44,281 nt of DNA from assembly GCA_947626825.1 (NCBI GenBank), contig CANQTM010000011.1, forward strand, positions 1 through 44,281, in the 5' to 3' direction. The translations under genes were made by a program, and so were the position numbers. This document shows, one piece after another, positions 26,965 through 35,029 of the stretch. Origin of the DNA: an uncultured Bacilli bacterium (lineage in GTDB: Bacteria; Bacillota_I; Bacilli_A; RFN20; CAG-631). Within the stretch, counting starts at the first letter, position 1, and each line of letters begins with the position of its first letter. Below the pieces are notes generated by a model. It did no database searches. It was not told where the DNA came from and saw only the letters and a list, made by a program, of their open reading frames with translations.

Positions 26965-28234
26965 TGAAGAATATATTAGTGTTAGCGAATTAAATAATTA
27001 TATAAAAACATATTTAGAAAATAATTACTTTTTGCAAGATGTTTATGTAAGAGGTGAAATATCTAATTTTAAATTGCATCAATCTGGCACTTTATATTTT
27101 GCTATCAAAGATGAAAAATGTGCCATTAATGTTGTTATGTTTAGAAATTATGCAGTTAAACTTCAAACACCTTTAAAAGATGGTGATGAAGTATTAATTA
27201 AAGGACGCATTTCAGTTTATGAAGCAAGAGGAACTTTTTCCATCAACGCAACAGAAGTAATTTTTGATAGTAAAGGAATGCTTTTAATCAAATTTGAGGA
27301 ATTGAAAAAGAAATTATTAGCAGAAGGTTTATTTGATGAACAATTTAAAAAACCTTTACCAAAATATCCTTTTAAAATTGGTTTAATAACTGCACCATAT
27401 GGTGCAGCAATTCAGGATATGCTTAGAACTATTAAAAATCGATGGCCAATTGCACAAATATATATTTTCCCAACATTAGTACAAGGAAATGAAGCCAAAA
27501 ATGATTTGGTAAAAAACATTCAAATTGCTGATAATTATCATCTTGATGTTTTGATTTGTGGACGTGGTGGCGGTTCAATTGAAGATTTATGGCCATTTAA
27601 TGAAGAAATAGTTGCTAGAGCATTTTATGAATGTAAAACACCAATAATATCCGCAGTAGGTCATGAAATTGATATATCAATTAGTGATTATGTAGCTGAT
27701 GCAAGAGGTCTTACGCCAACAGATGGTGCAGTAAAAGCCACTCCTAATATTAGTGATGTTATAACTAAAATATTAGATTACAAAAGTAAATTAATTCAAT
27801 CATTTAAAAGATATCTTGATAATTTAAAAACGAAAATAGCAAATTATCAAAATTCATATGTTCTAACAAATCCAACAAAAATATATGAAAATTATCGTTA
27901 TAAAATTGACGAATTAGAAAGCAGGCTTTTAGGATTAATCAAAGAATTAACTCATAAATATTATTTAATTATAAAAGATAATTCAAATAATTTGAATAAA
28001 TCGATGAATCTTGTAATAAATGATTCTCATAAAAAAATGTCAATGTTAATTGGAAAACTAGATGCCTTAAGTCCATTAAAAGTTTTAAATCGAGGCTATA
28101 GTTTTATAACTTATAATAAACAAATAATAAAAAGTGTAAATGATATTAATATTGATGATCAAATCGATTTATCATTAAAAGATGGCAATATCAAAGCAAA
28201 AGTAATATCTAAGGAGACAAATAGAAATGGATGA
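26957..28234 (+). CDS. xseA: Exodeoxyribonuclease VII large subunit
   Basis: Large subunit of the single-strand exonuclease, 425 residues. N-terminal OB-fold (VRGEISNFKLHQSGTLYFAIKD), catalytic domain with GLITAPYGAAIQDM and GRGGGSIEDLWPFNEE. The hallmark SAVGHEIDISISDYVADARGLTPT region follows (about 228-252), then a coiled-coil region. The ATG at 26957 overlaps the nusB end by 8 bases; a TTG 12 bases earlier is less likely because the conserved part starts after either. folD, often upstream in relatives, is absent. Confidence 0.94.
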   Translation: MHDEEYISVSELNNYIKTYLENNYFLQDVYVRGEISNFKLHQSGTLYFAIKDEKCAINVVMFRNYAVKLQTPLKDGDEVLIKGRISVYEARGTFSINATEVIFDSKGMLLIKFEELKKKLLAEGLFDEQFKKPLPKYPFKIGLITAPYGAAIQDMLRTIKNRWPIAQIYIFPTLVQGNEAKNDLVKNIQIADNYHLDVLICGRGGGSIEDLWPFNEEIVARAFYECKTPIISAVGHEIDISISDYVADARGLTPTDGAVKATPNISDVITKILDYKSKLIQSFKRYLDNLKTKIANYQNSYVLTNPTKIYENYRYKIDELESRLLGLIKELTHKYYLIIKDNSNNLNKSMNLVINDSHKKMSMLIGKLDALSPLKVLNRGYSFITYNKQIIKSVNDINIDDQIDLSLKDGNIKAKVISKETNRNG

Positions 28235-28442
28235 TTTAAGTTTTGAAGAAGCTTTAAACAAATTAGAAAATGCTGTAAGTAAACTTGAAAATGGTGAAAT
28301 AAAACTCGATGAAGCATTTAAAATGTTTGAAGATGGTATTAAATTTGCCAAAATATGTGAAGATAAATTAAAAGAAGTTGAAGAAAAAGTTACAAAAATT
28401 ATTAATGATGGTAAAGAAGAAGAATTTAAAGTAGAAGAATAA
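28227..28442 (+). CDS. xseB: Exodeoxyribonuclease VII small subunit
   Basis: 71-residue partner of XseA: LSFEEALNKLENAVSKLENGEIKLDEAFKMFEDG is the family signature, almost entirely helical. It overlaps xseA by 8 bases behind aaggagac. ispA, which usually follows, is missing and dxs starts 4 bases after the stop. Confidence 0.94.
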   Translation: MDDLSFEEALNKLENAVSKLENGEIKLDEAFKMFEDGIKFAKICEDKLKEVEEKVTKIINDGKEEEFKVEE

Positions 28443-28446
28443 TTTT

Positions 28447-30288
28447 ATGGATATCAAGCAAATTAAAGATGACAAATTTCTTAAAGATTTAAATAATAAA
28501 CAACTTGCGGAACTTGCACAAGAAATTCGCACTTTTTTGCTTGAAAATATTTCTAAGACTGGTGGTCACCTATCTTCAAATCTTGGTGATGTTGAATTAA
28601 TAATTGCATTACATAAAGTTTTTGATTTAGATAATGATAAGGTTTTATTTGATGTTGGACATCAAGCTTATACACATAAAATATTAACAGGACGAGTTAA
28701 TCAATTTAAAACATTAAGACAAATAGATGGATTATCAGGTTTTTTAAATAGCCAAGAAAGTCCTTATGATGTTTTTGAATCAGGACATTCATCAACATCA
28801 ATATCTACAGCAATGGGTATGGCTCTTGCTAGAGACTCTAATAAAGAAAAATATGAAATAATAAGTTTTATAGGTGATGCATCTATTGCTAATGGTGTAG
28901 CTTTTGAGGCTTTAAACAATATGAGCCATCAAAATAGTAAAATAATTATTATTTTAAATGATAATGACATGGCTATTAATAAGTCAGTTGGGGCTTTTGC
29001 CAAATCATTAAGTAGAGTCCGTTCATCAAAAACATATGTTAAATTTAAAAAAGGCTTTTTAAAGGCTTTTAAATTTGCTCCTAAATTTACAAATTTTGTA
29101 GAAAGAGTTGTTCATAGAATCGCTTTGATATTCCGTTCTGACAATATGTTCGATAATTTTAATATTTCTTATCTTGGGCCAATTGATGGACATAATTTTA
29201 AAAGATTAATCAAAGCATTTAAAATGGCTAAAAATTATCCAGGTCCAATTTTAGTTCATGTTAAAACAAAAAAAGGACATGGCTATAAATATGCAGAAGA
29301 TGATAAAATTGGCAAATATCATGGTGTTGGGCCATTTAATATAAAAACTGGTGAAATGATTACTAATGATATTAAAGGTTACGATAGCTTTACAAATATA
29401 GTTGCTAATTATATGTATGATAAACTTAAAAATGACAAAGATTGTTATTTAATTTCTTCAGCTATGATATATTGTACAAATTTATCAAAATGTTTTGATG
29501 ATTTTCAGAATCAATGTATTGATGTTGGAATTGCTGAAGAACATTCAATTGCTTTAGCAAACGGGCTTGCAATTAATAATAAAAATCCATATGTGTCTTT
29601 ATATTCAACATTTATGCAAAGAGGATATGATGAAATCGTTCATGATGTTTGTAGAATTAATTCTAATGTTACTTTTTTAGTTGATCGTGCTGGAATTGTT
29701 GGCGAAGATGGCAAAACACATCAAGGAATGTTTGATGTTTCATTTTTATATCCTTTAGAAAATTGTATAATAACTATGCCATCTGAAGGAAAATATGTAA
29801 AACCATTGCTTGATTGTTTAGACAAAATAAAAGGCTGCAAATTTATTAGATATCAAAAACATTTAACAAAATTAAGTGATGAAATTATAAATTTAGAATT
29901 TGGTAAATTTATTTTTGAAAATTATGATGTTCAAAATAAAATATCCATTATTGCCTGTGGAAATTCTTGTGCCGTTTTAAAAGAAATGATTATTAAAAAT
30001 AATTATAATATTAATTTAATTAATCCAATATTTATTAAACCTCTTGATGAAGAAGCATTAATGAAAATAGAAAACACTAATGTAGTTGTATATGATAATA
30101 CTTCAGTATTTGAAGGATTTGCTAGTGCAATTTTAAAATTTTATAATAAAATTAATAAAAAAATTGATACATATTGTTTACCAAATAAATTTATTAAGCA
30201 TGGAAGTTATGATACACTTTTAAAATATCTAAACTTGGATGAAGAAAGTGTATTAAATGACATTTTAAAAAAATATGGAAAAAACTAG
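28447..30288 (+). CDS. dxs: 1-deoxy-D-xylulose-5-phosphate synthase (divergent)
   Basis: TPP enzyme condensing pyruvate and glyceraldehyde 3-phosphate, first step of the MEP isoprenoid pathway. 613 residues with GGHLSSNLGDVELIIALHKVF, FDVGHQAYTHKILTGR, ESGHSSTSISTAMGMALARD, YLGPIDGHN, DVGIAEEHSIALANG (catalytic Glu) and DRAGIVGEDGKTHQGMFD. Deviations: the TPP/Mg motif reads GDASIANG rather than GDGAxTGG, and the usual PRG near the third domain is YQKH. The position after xseB is the conserved dxs locus, which supports Dxs over another transketolase-like enzyme. Confidence 0.88.
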   Translation: MDIKQIKDDKFLKDLNNKQLAELAQEIRTFLLENISKTGGHLSSNLGDVELIIALHKVFDLDNDKVLFDVGHQAYTHKILTGRVNQFKTLRQIDGLSGFLNSQESPYDVFESGHSSTSISTAMGMALARDSNKEKYEIISFIGDASIANGVAFEALNNMSHQNSKIIIILNDNDMAINKSVGAFAKSLSRVRSSKTYVKFKKGFLKAFKFAPKFTNFVERVVHRIALIFRSDNMFDNFNISYLGPIDGHNFKRLIKAFKMAKNYPGPILVHVKTKKGHGYKYAEDDKIGKYHGVGPFNIKTGEMITNDIKGYDSFTNIVANYMYDKLKNDKDCYLISSAMIYCTNLSKCFDDFQNQCIDVGIAEEHSIALANGLAINNKNPYVSLYSTFMQRGYDEIVHDVCRINSNVTFLVDRAGIVGEDGKTHQGMFDVSFLYPLENCIITMPSEGKYVKPLLDCLDKIKGCKFIRYQKHLTKLSDEIINLEFGKFIFENYDVQNKISIIACGNSCAVLKEMIIKNNYNINLINPIFIKPLDEEALMKIENTNVVVYDNTSVFEGFASAILKFYNKINKKIDTYCLPNKFIKHGSYDTLLKYLNLDEESVLNDILKKYGKN

Positions 30289-31069
30289 ATTAGATATATA
30301 TCTTGTTAAAAATAATTTAGCACCATCAAGAGCAAAAGCTCAAGAAATGATTAATAATGGAAATGTTATTGTTGATGATAAAATAATTACTAAGCCATCT
30401 TTTGAAATAACAAATAATAATATAAAAATATTAGAAAATGATTTATTAAAATATGTATCACGTGGTGGATTAAAGTTGCAAAAAGCTTTAGATATTTTTA
30501 ATATTTCATTAAATGATAAAATTATATGCGATATTGGTGCCTCAAAAGGTGGATTTACAGATTGTGCGTTACAACATAATGCTAAAAAGGTATATGCTAT
30601 TGATGTTGGTGAAAAGCAATTAGATGAATCATTAATAAATAACCCTAAGGTTATAAATCTTGAAAATCTTAATTTTAAAAATGTTACAAATGATATATTT
30701 AAAGAAACAATTGATTTATATGTTTGTGATGTTTCATTTATATCAATAAAAACAATTTTAGAAAAATTGCAGCAATTAGATAATAAATTCACTATAATAA
30801 TATTGTATAAACCACAATTTGAAGTGGGAAAATCAAATCTTAATGCTAAAGGAGTAGTCAAAAATTTAAAAGCATTAGAAAATTCATTAAATGAATTTAT
30901 TGATTTTTTAAATAAAAAAAATATTGGCATTATTAATGTTACTTTTTCACCAATTAAGGGACAAAAAGAAGGAAATATTGAGTTTCTATTTTATTTAAAA
31001 AATGAATATCAAAGCATTAAGATTAATACAAAAGAACTTATTAAAACTGCTACAAAAGTTTTGAGGTGA
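30275..31069 (+). CDS. tlyA: TlyA family rRNA 2'-O-methyltransferase
   Basis: 264-residue protein with an N-terminal S4 RNA-binding domain (TRLDIYLVKNNLAPSRAKAQ, residues 3-22) and an FtsJ-like methyltransferase domain (YVSRGGLKLQKAL, CDIGASKGGFTDCAL, CDVSFIS, YKPQFEVG). Homologues methylate ribose in 16S and/or 23S rRNA and some have haemolysin-like reports; the methylation role is better supported. It overlaps dxs by 14 bases. In Bacillus ahrC/argR follows; here recN follows directly. Confidence 0.93.
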   Translation: MEKTRLDIYLVKNNLAPSRAKAQEMINNGNVIVDDKIITKPSFEITNNNIKILENDLLKYVSRGGLKLQKALDIFNISLNDKIICDIGASKGGFTDCALQHNAKKVYAIDVGEKQLDESLINNPKVINLENLNFKNVTNDIFKETIDLYVCDVSFISIKTILEKLQQLDNKFTIIILYKPQFEVGKSNLNAKGVVKNLKALENSLNEFIDFLNKKNIGIINVTFSPIKGQKEGNIEFLFYLKNEYQSIKINTKELIKTATKVLR

Positions 31070-31074
31070 AATTT

Positions 31075-32730
31075 ATGCTTAAACAATTGACAATTAAAAA
31101 TTTAGCTATTATTGATGATATTACTATTGACTTTCAAAATAATTTAAATGTTTTATCAGGAGAAACTGGAGCAGGTAAATCAATAATTATTGATGCAATA
31201 TCGTTAATTTTTGGTGAAAGGGCAAATAGTGAAATAATAGCTTATGGGCAAGAATTTGCCTATATTAGTGTTTCTCTTGAAATAAATAAAAAGTTAATTG
31301 ATTATATCTTAAAAAATTATGATATAGATGTTAGTGAAGAATTTATTATTTCAAGAACAATTTCATCAAATAATAAAAATTCTTTAAAAATAAATGGCAT
31401 GATGGTACCGCTTAAAGTTGTTAAAGAAATTAGTGAATTATTGATTGATATTTCATCACAAAATGAATCACAATATTTGTTAAATCATAAAAATCATTTA
31501 AATTTATTAGATACATTTATATTAAATCAAAAAAATGATTTTTTAAATAATTATAAAATTGCCTATGATGAATATAAAAAAGTTAAAGATGAATATGAAA
31601 ATTTATTAAAAACTAATGTTGACAATGATGAAATTGAATTTTTAAATTACAAATTAAATGAATTAAAAGATTATAATTACACATTAGAAGATGAAGAAAA
31701 TATTATAAATGAATTTAAAGCTTTAAATACATATAGTCAAAATGCTAATTTATTTTCAGAAATTATAAATTATTTAGATGGAAATGATAATAATTCTAGT
31801 GTCAACTTTTCATTTTATAATGCTTTAAAACAATTAAATAAATTAGCAACAAATGAAAAAGTTAATCAATATTATGAAAAATTTAATGAAATCTATATTA
31901 ACTTTATGGATTTAACTGAATTATTTAAAAAAGATTTTTCTAATGATAATATTGATTTAAATCGTTTAGATTATCTTGAAAATGAAATAACAAAAATAAA
32001 TCGTTTAAAAAGAAAATATAACACAAATAATTTACTTGAATACAAAAATAATTTAATAAACAAAATAGAAATGATAAATGAAAAAGAAATCAAATTATCA
32101 AAACTAAAAAAATTACTTGATGAAAAATATGATATTGCTTATAAAGAAGCTATAAAAATAAGTCAAACAAGGCAAGATGAAGCCACTAAGTTATCAAAAT
32201 TAGTTGTTAAAGAATTAAATGATTTATATATAAATGATGCAAGTTTTTCAATTCATTTTACTAAAACAAATGAACTCGGATCATTAGGAATTGATGATGC
32301 AGAATTTTATATGTCTGCTAATAAAGGAGTTAATGAAATGCCTTTAATTAAAGTAGCGTCTGGTGGCGAAGTAAGTAGAATAATGCTAGGACTTAAAAGT
32401 GTTTTTAGCAAACTATCTATGGTGGATATCATTATTTTTGATGAAATTGACACAGGTGTATCTGGAAAAGTTGCTTTAGCAATGGGGCAAAAAATGGCAA
32501 ATATTGCTAAATATGCCCAAGTTTTGGCAATTACACATTTACCACAAGTTGCTGCAATGAGCAATCATCATTATTATATTTATAAAATAACTGAAAATAA
32601 TAAGACTAAAACTATTGTAAAGCCATTAAATAATGAAGAAAAAGAATTAGAAGTAGCAAGATTATTATCTGGAAATGAAATTACAGATAATTTTATAAAA
32701 GCTGCAAAAGAGTTAATTTCTTCCAAATAA
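31075..32730 (+). CDS. recN: DNA repair ATPase RecN
   Basis: SMC-like protein acting early in double-strand break repair. 551 residues: Walker A GETGAGKS (29-36), long central coiled coil (about 150-370), signature ASGGEVSRIMLGLK and Walker B IIFDEIDTGVSGKVA, then ITHLPQVAAMS. The ATG at 31075 is chosen because gaggtg, which overlaps the tlyA stop, lies 6 bases upstream; the GTG inside that motif is not a credible start. Confidence 0.95.
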   Translation: MLKQLTIKNLAIIDDITIDFQNNLNVLSGETGAGKSIIIDAISLIFGERANSEIIAYGQEFAYISVSLEINKKLIDYILKNYDIDVSEEFIISRTISSNNKNSLKINGMMVPLKVVKEISELLIDISSQNESQYLLNHKNHLNLLDTFILNQKNDFLNNYKIAYDEYKKVKDEYENLLKTNVDNDEIEFLNYKLNELKDYNYTLEDEENIINEFKALNTYSQNANLFSEIINYLDGNDNNSSVNFSFYNALKQLNKLATNEKVNQYYEKFNEIYINFMDLTELFKKDFSNDNIDLNRLDYLENEITKINRLKRKYNTNNLLEYKNNLINKIEMINEKEIKLSKLKKLLDEKYDIAYKEAIKISQTRQDEATKLSKLVVKELNDLYINDASFSIHFTKTNELGSLGIDDAEFYMSANKGVNEMPLIKVASGGEVSRIMLGLKSVFSKLSMVDIIIFDEIDTGVSGKVALAMGQKMANIAKYAQVLAITHLPQVAAMSNHHYYIYKITENNKTKTIVKPLNNEEKELEVARLLSGNEITDNFIKAAKELISSK

Positions 32731-32788
32731 AAAAATATGAATAATTAAAAAATAATAATCTATCAATACTATCTTTAGGAGGTATAAA

Positions 32789-33790
32789 ATGAAAGGATTA
32801 TTATTTTTTATTTTAAGTTTATTTAATACCTTACCATTTACTAATAATGTTTTAGATGTAACTAGTCTAATACCTGGTGGAGAAAATATTGGTATTGAAG
32901 TAAAGCCACATGGTGTTGTAGTCATTGGAGGTTATGATGTTGCAAACGAAAAAGAAACATATAATCCAATTAAAGATAGCGACATTAAAAAAGGTGATTT
33001 AATTTATCAAGTAGATAATGTTAATATTGAAAACATTAAAGAAATGTTAGATCAAATTCAAATTCACTTAAATGAAGATCAAGTCGCTGTTTCAATTTAT
33101 AGAAATGATAATGCTATTAAAAGAACTTTAAAGTTTTTAAAAACAAGTTCAGCAAATACAGTAAAAACTGGTTTATTAGTTAAAGAAAGAATTTTAGGAA
33201 TTGGAACAATGACATTCTATGATCCTGAAACTAAAATATATGGTGCGTTAGGGCATAAATTAGTTGATAGTGATTTTTCAAATATTACTGATATCAATTC
33301 TGGTACAATATTTAATAGTAAAGTAACTGGAATAAATAAATCAACTAATGGTAATGTTGGAGAACTACTAGCTTCAATATATGAAGATGACATTTTGGGA
33401 AATGTATTTGCAAATACTGATTATGGTCTTTTTGGACAATATGATACATGTCCTGATAAACAAGCATTAGAAGTAGCAAGTCATGATGAAATAAAACTTG
33501 GTGAAGCAAGTATCTACACAACCCTAAATGATAATAAGGTTAAAGAATATAAAATTGAAATTACTTCATTACAAAAACAAAATACATTATCAACAAAAGG
33601 TATTACTTTTAAAATAATAGATAAAGAACTATTAAATAAAACAGGTGGAATTGTACAAGGAATGAGTGGCTCCCCAATAATTCAAAATGGTAAGATAATA
33701 GGTGCTGTTACCCATGTATTGGTAGATTCAGTCAAAAAGGGTTATGGCATATATATTGACTTTATGTTACAAGTAGCAAAAAAAGGCTAA
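32789..33790 (+). CDS. spoIVB: Sporulation serine peptidase SpoIVB
   Basis: S55-family protease secreted by the forespore; in Bacillus it cleaves SpoIVFA and so releases SpoIVFB to process pro-SigK. 333 residues: N-terminal signal/anchor (about 1-15), IPGGENIGIEVKPHGVVVIG, PDZ domain (about 35-115, IKKGDLIYQVDN) and peptidase domain with GALGH (His156) and GMSGSPI (Ser293). THVLVDSVKKGYGIYIDFML lies near the C-terminus. Shorter than Bacillus SpoIVB, mainly at the N-terminus. It has its own aggaggt site 58 bases after recN. The recN-spoIVB-spo0A order is conserved. Confidence 0.95.
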   Translation: MKGLLFFILSLFNTLPFTNNVLDVTSLIPGGENIGIEVKPHGVVVIGGYDVANEKETYNPIKDSDIKKGDLIYQVDNVNIENIKEMLDQIQIHLNEDQVAVSIYRNDNAIKRTLKFLKTSSANTVKTGLLVKERILGIGTMTFYDPETKIYGALGHKLVDSDFSNITDINSGTIFNSKVTGINKSTNGNVGELLASIYEDDILGNVFANTDYGLFGQYDTCPDKQALEVASHDEIKLGEASIYTTLNDNKVKEYKIEITSLQKQNTLSTKGITFKIIDKELLNKTGGIVQGMSGSPIIQNGKIIGAVTHVLVDSVKKGYGIYIDFMLQVAKKG

Positions 33791-33865
33791 AAAATTCCTT
33801 TTTTTAAAATAAGATATTTTAAAATGACGATTTAAGAATGTTTTTGTTCTTAATCGTTTTATTTT
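33778..33865 (+). terminator. Two consecutive terminators after spoIVB
   Basis: The first is aaaaaaagg (33778-33786)/ccttttttt (33797-33805), overlapping the spoIVB stop. The second is acgatttaagaa (33827-33838)/ttcttaatcgt (33847-33857), with one bulged base and T-rich tail. Together they separate the nusB-spoIVB operon from spo0A. Confidence 0.8.
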
Positions 33866-33879
33866 GTAATTCATCAATT

Positions 33880-33885
33880 TATAAT
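33880..33885 (+). promoter_or_regulatory. -10 box before spo0A
   Basis: TATAAT sits 20 bases before the start codon and just after the terminator, with no clear -35. No sigma-H consensus or strong Spo0A box was seen. Confidence 0.4.
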
Positions 33886-33904
33886 CATTTTAGGAGGCAA
33901 AAAG

Positions 33905-34711
33905 ATGAATAATTACAAAGTAGTAATTGTCGATAATATTTTAGAAGATGCAAGGTTATTAGAAAATGTATTTAATAACAATAATAACTTTATAGTATAT
34001 AAAAAATTTGATAATGTTTCTTCGTTTTCAAATTTTATGAATACCAATACAACAACTATAGATTTTCTTGTTTTAAACATATTCATGCCTGATTATACGC
34101 CAATTGATTTATTAAAGAAAATTGCCACATATAATAAAAGAATAAATAAAATATTATGTACAGGAGTATTTTGCAGTAATGAAATTTTTAAATGCATGGA
34201 TCATTATAATGTTTCATATTTTATTCCTAAACCATTTAATGAAGCCACATTAGAAAACAATATTAATGAATTTTTATCATATTATCAAGATTTTGGTTTT
34301 CATCTTGATAAAGAAGATGGCACAATTGATGATTCAATATTAGAACATGAAATAACAAAAATCTTACACGATGTTGGAATTCCAGCACATATTAAAGGTT
34401 ATACATTTTTAAGAGAAGCTATATTTAGAGTTTATCGACAACCAAATTATTTAGGTCAGATAACTAAAAATTTATATCCAGATATTGCAAACAAATATCA
34501 ATCATCAGCATCACGTGTTGAAAGAGCAATAAGACATGCTATTGAAGTAGCATGGAATAGAGGTAATGTTGATTATATTGATAATATATTTGGTTATACA
34601 ATAAGTGCCGATAAGGCAAAACCAACAAATTCAGAATTTATTGCAATGATTGCTGATAAATTAACAATGGAACATAAAATTAAAAAAAGAAACATGCAAT
34701 TTACAAGATAA
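33905..34711 (+). CDS. spo0A: Sporulation master regulator Spo0A with degenerate receiver
   Basis: 268-residue response regulator. The C-terminal DNA-binding domain (about 145-265) is highly conserved: [40 protein letters not shown] with [31 protein letters not shown]. The N-terminal receiver aligns without gaps at its start ([10 protein letters not shown]), but the phosphoacceptor position reads VLNIFMP, Asn58 instead of Asp. The acidic pair is D10-N11 rather than DD. Thr86 and Lys109, the switch residues, are kept. Classical phosphorylation is therefore unlikely. A strong aggagg precedes the ATG. It stands alone between terminators. Confidence 0.95.
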   Translation: MNNYKVVIVDNILEDARLLENVFNNNNNFIVYKKFDNVSSFSNFMNTNTTTIDFLVLNIFMPDYTPIDLLKKIATYNKRINKILCTGVFCSNEIFKCMDHYNVSYFIPKPFNEATLENNINEFLSYYQDFGFHLDKEDGTIDDSILEHEITKILHDVGIPAHIKGYTFLREAIFRVYRQPNYLGQITKNLYPDIANKYQSSASRVERAIRHAIEVAWNRGNVDYIDNIFGYTISADKAKPTNSEFIAMIADKLTMEHKIKKRNMQFTR

Positions 34712-34719
34712 TATCAAAT

Positions 34720-34745
34720 AAGCCCAATTTATGGGCTTTTTTAAT
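34720..34745 (+). terminator. Terminator of spo0A
   Basis: aagccca (34720-34726), 5-base loop, tgggctt (34732-34738), T run. Confidence 0.95.
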
Positions 34746-34829
34746 ATATATATTTAGATAAAAAATTTAATACTATAACTTTTTTTACAAAAAATCAATT
34801 TAAAAGATACCGCTTACATAAAATAATAA

Positions 34830-34858
34830 TTGCTTAATTGAAAAATAAAAAGTATACT
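34830..34858 (+). promoter_or_regulatory. Promoter of the riboswitch-controlled lipoprotein gene
   Basis: TTGCTT (34830-34835), 17-base spacer, TATACT (34853-34858). Predicted start near 34865 leaves about 16 bases before the aptamer and a leader of about 165 bases. Confidence 0.7.
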
Positions 34859-34880
34859 AAAGGTGTCTTAAATGATTCTT

Positions 34881-34944
34881 TGTCATATATTGCTTTAATT
34901 TGGAAAGCAGTTTCTACCCTAAACCATTAATTTAGGACTATGAC
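34881..34944 (+). ncRNA. Purine riboswitch aptamer, guanine class
   Basis: All parts of the purine aptamer are present. P1 is gtcata (34882-34887)/tatgac (34939-34944), J1/2 tatt, P2 gcttt/aaagc with loop aatttgg (34897-34903), J2/3 agtttcta (34909-34916), and P3 cctaaa/tttagg with loop ccattaa (34924-34930). The GG of L2 and CC of L3 can form the conserved loop-loop pairs. The specificity base before TATG (34938) is C, which in the Bacillus xpt aptamer pairs with guanine; adenine forms have U. J2/3 keeps the U51 equivalent, against the Mesoplasma deoxyguanosine type. Confidence 0.92.
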
Positions 34945-35010
34945 GGATATGTATTTCTTTTAAATTTATTATGAAATAATTCCGTCAATGATTGGAATCA
35001 TTTTGGAATG
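34941..35010 (+). promoter_or_regulatory. Riboswitch expression platform
   Basis: tgacgga (34941-34947), which includes the 3' strand of P1, is perfectly complementary to tccgtca (34981-34987), with an inner tatttc/gaaata stem (34952-34957/34973-34978). This alternative hairpin excludes P1. When P1 forms, attcc (34979-34983) is free to pair with ggaat (34994-34998) ahead of catttt, a weak terminator-like hairpin. That suggests ligand-induced repression, but the terminator is poor and the mode is uncertain. Confidence 0.55.
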
Positions 35011-35029
35011 AAAGAAAAAGGGAGAGAAT

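Noticed and set aside
32738-32771. Sigma-G-like promoter before spoIVB (TGAATA ... AATACTA)
   Set aside because: The two boxes resemble the forespore consensus but are 21 bases apart instead of the usual 17-18, and the region is AT-rich enough for chance matches.
33825-33831. 0A-box-like tgacgat upstream of spo0A
   Set aside because: It is part of the terminator stem after spoIVB and has a mismatch to the TGNCGAA core.
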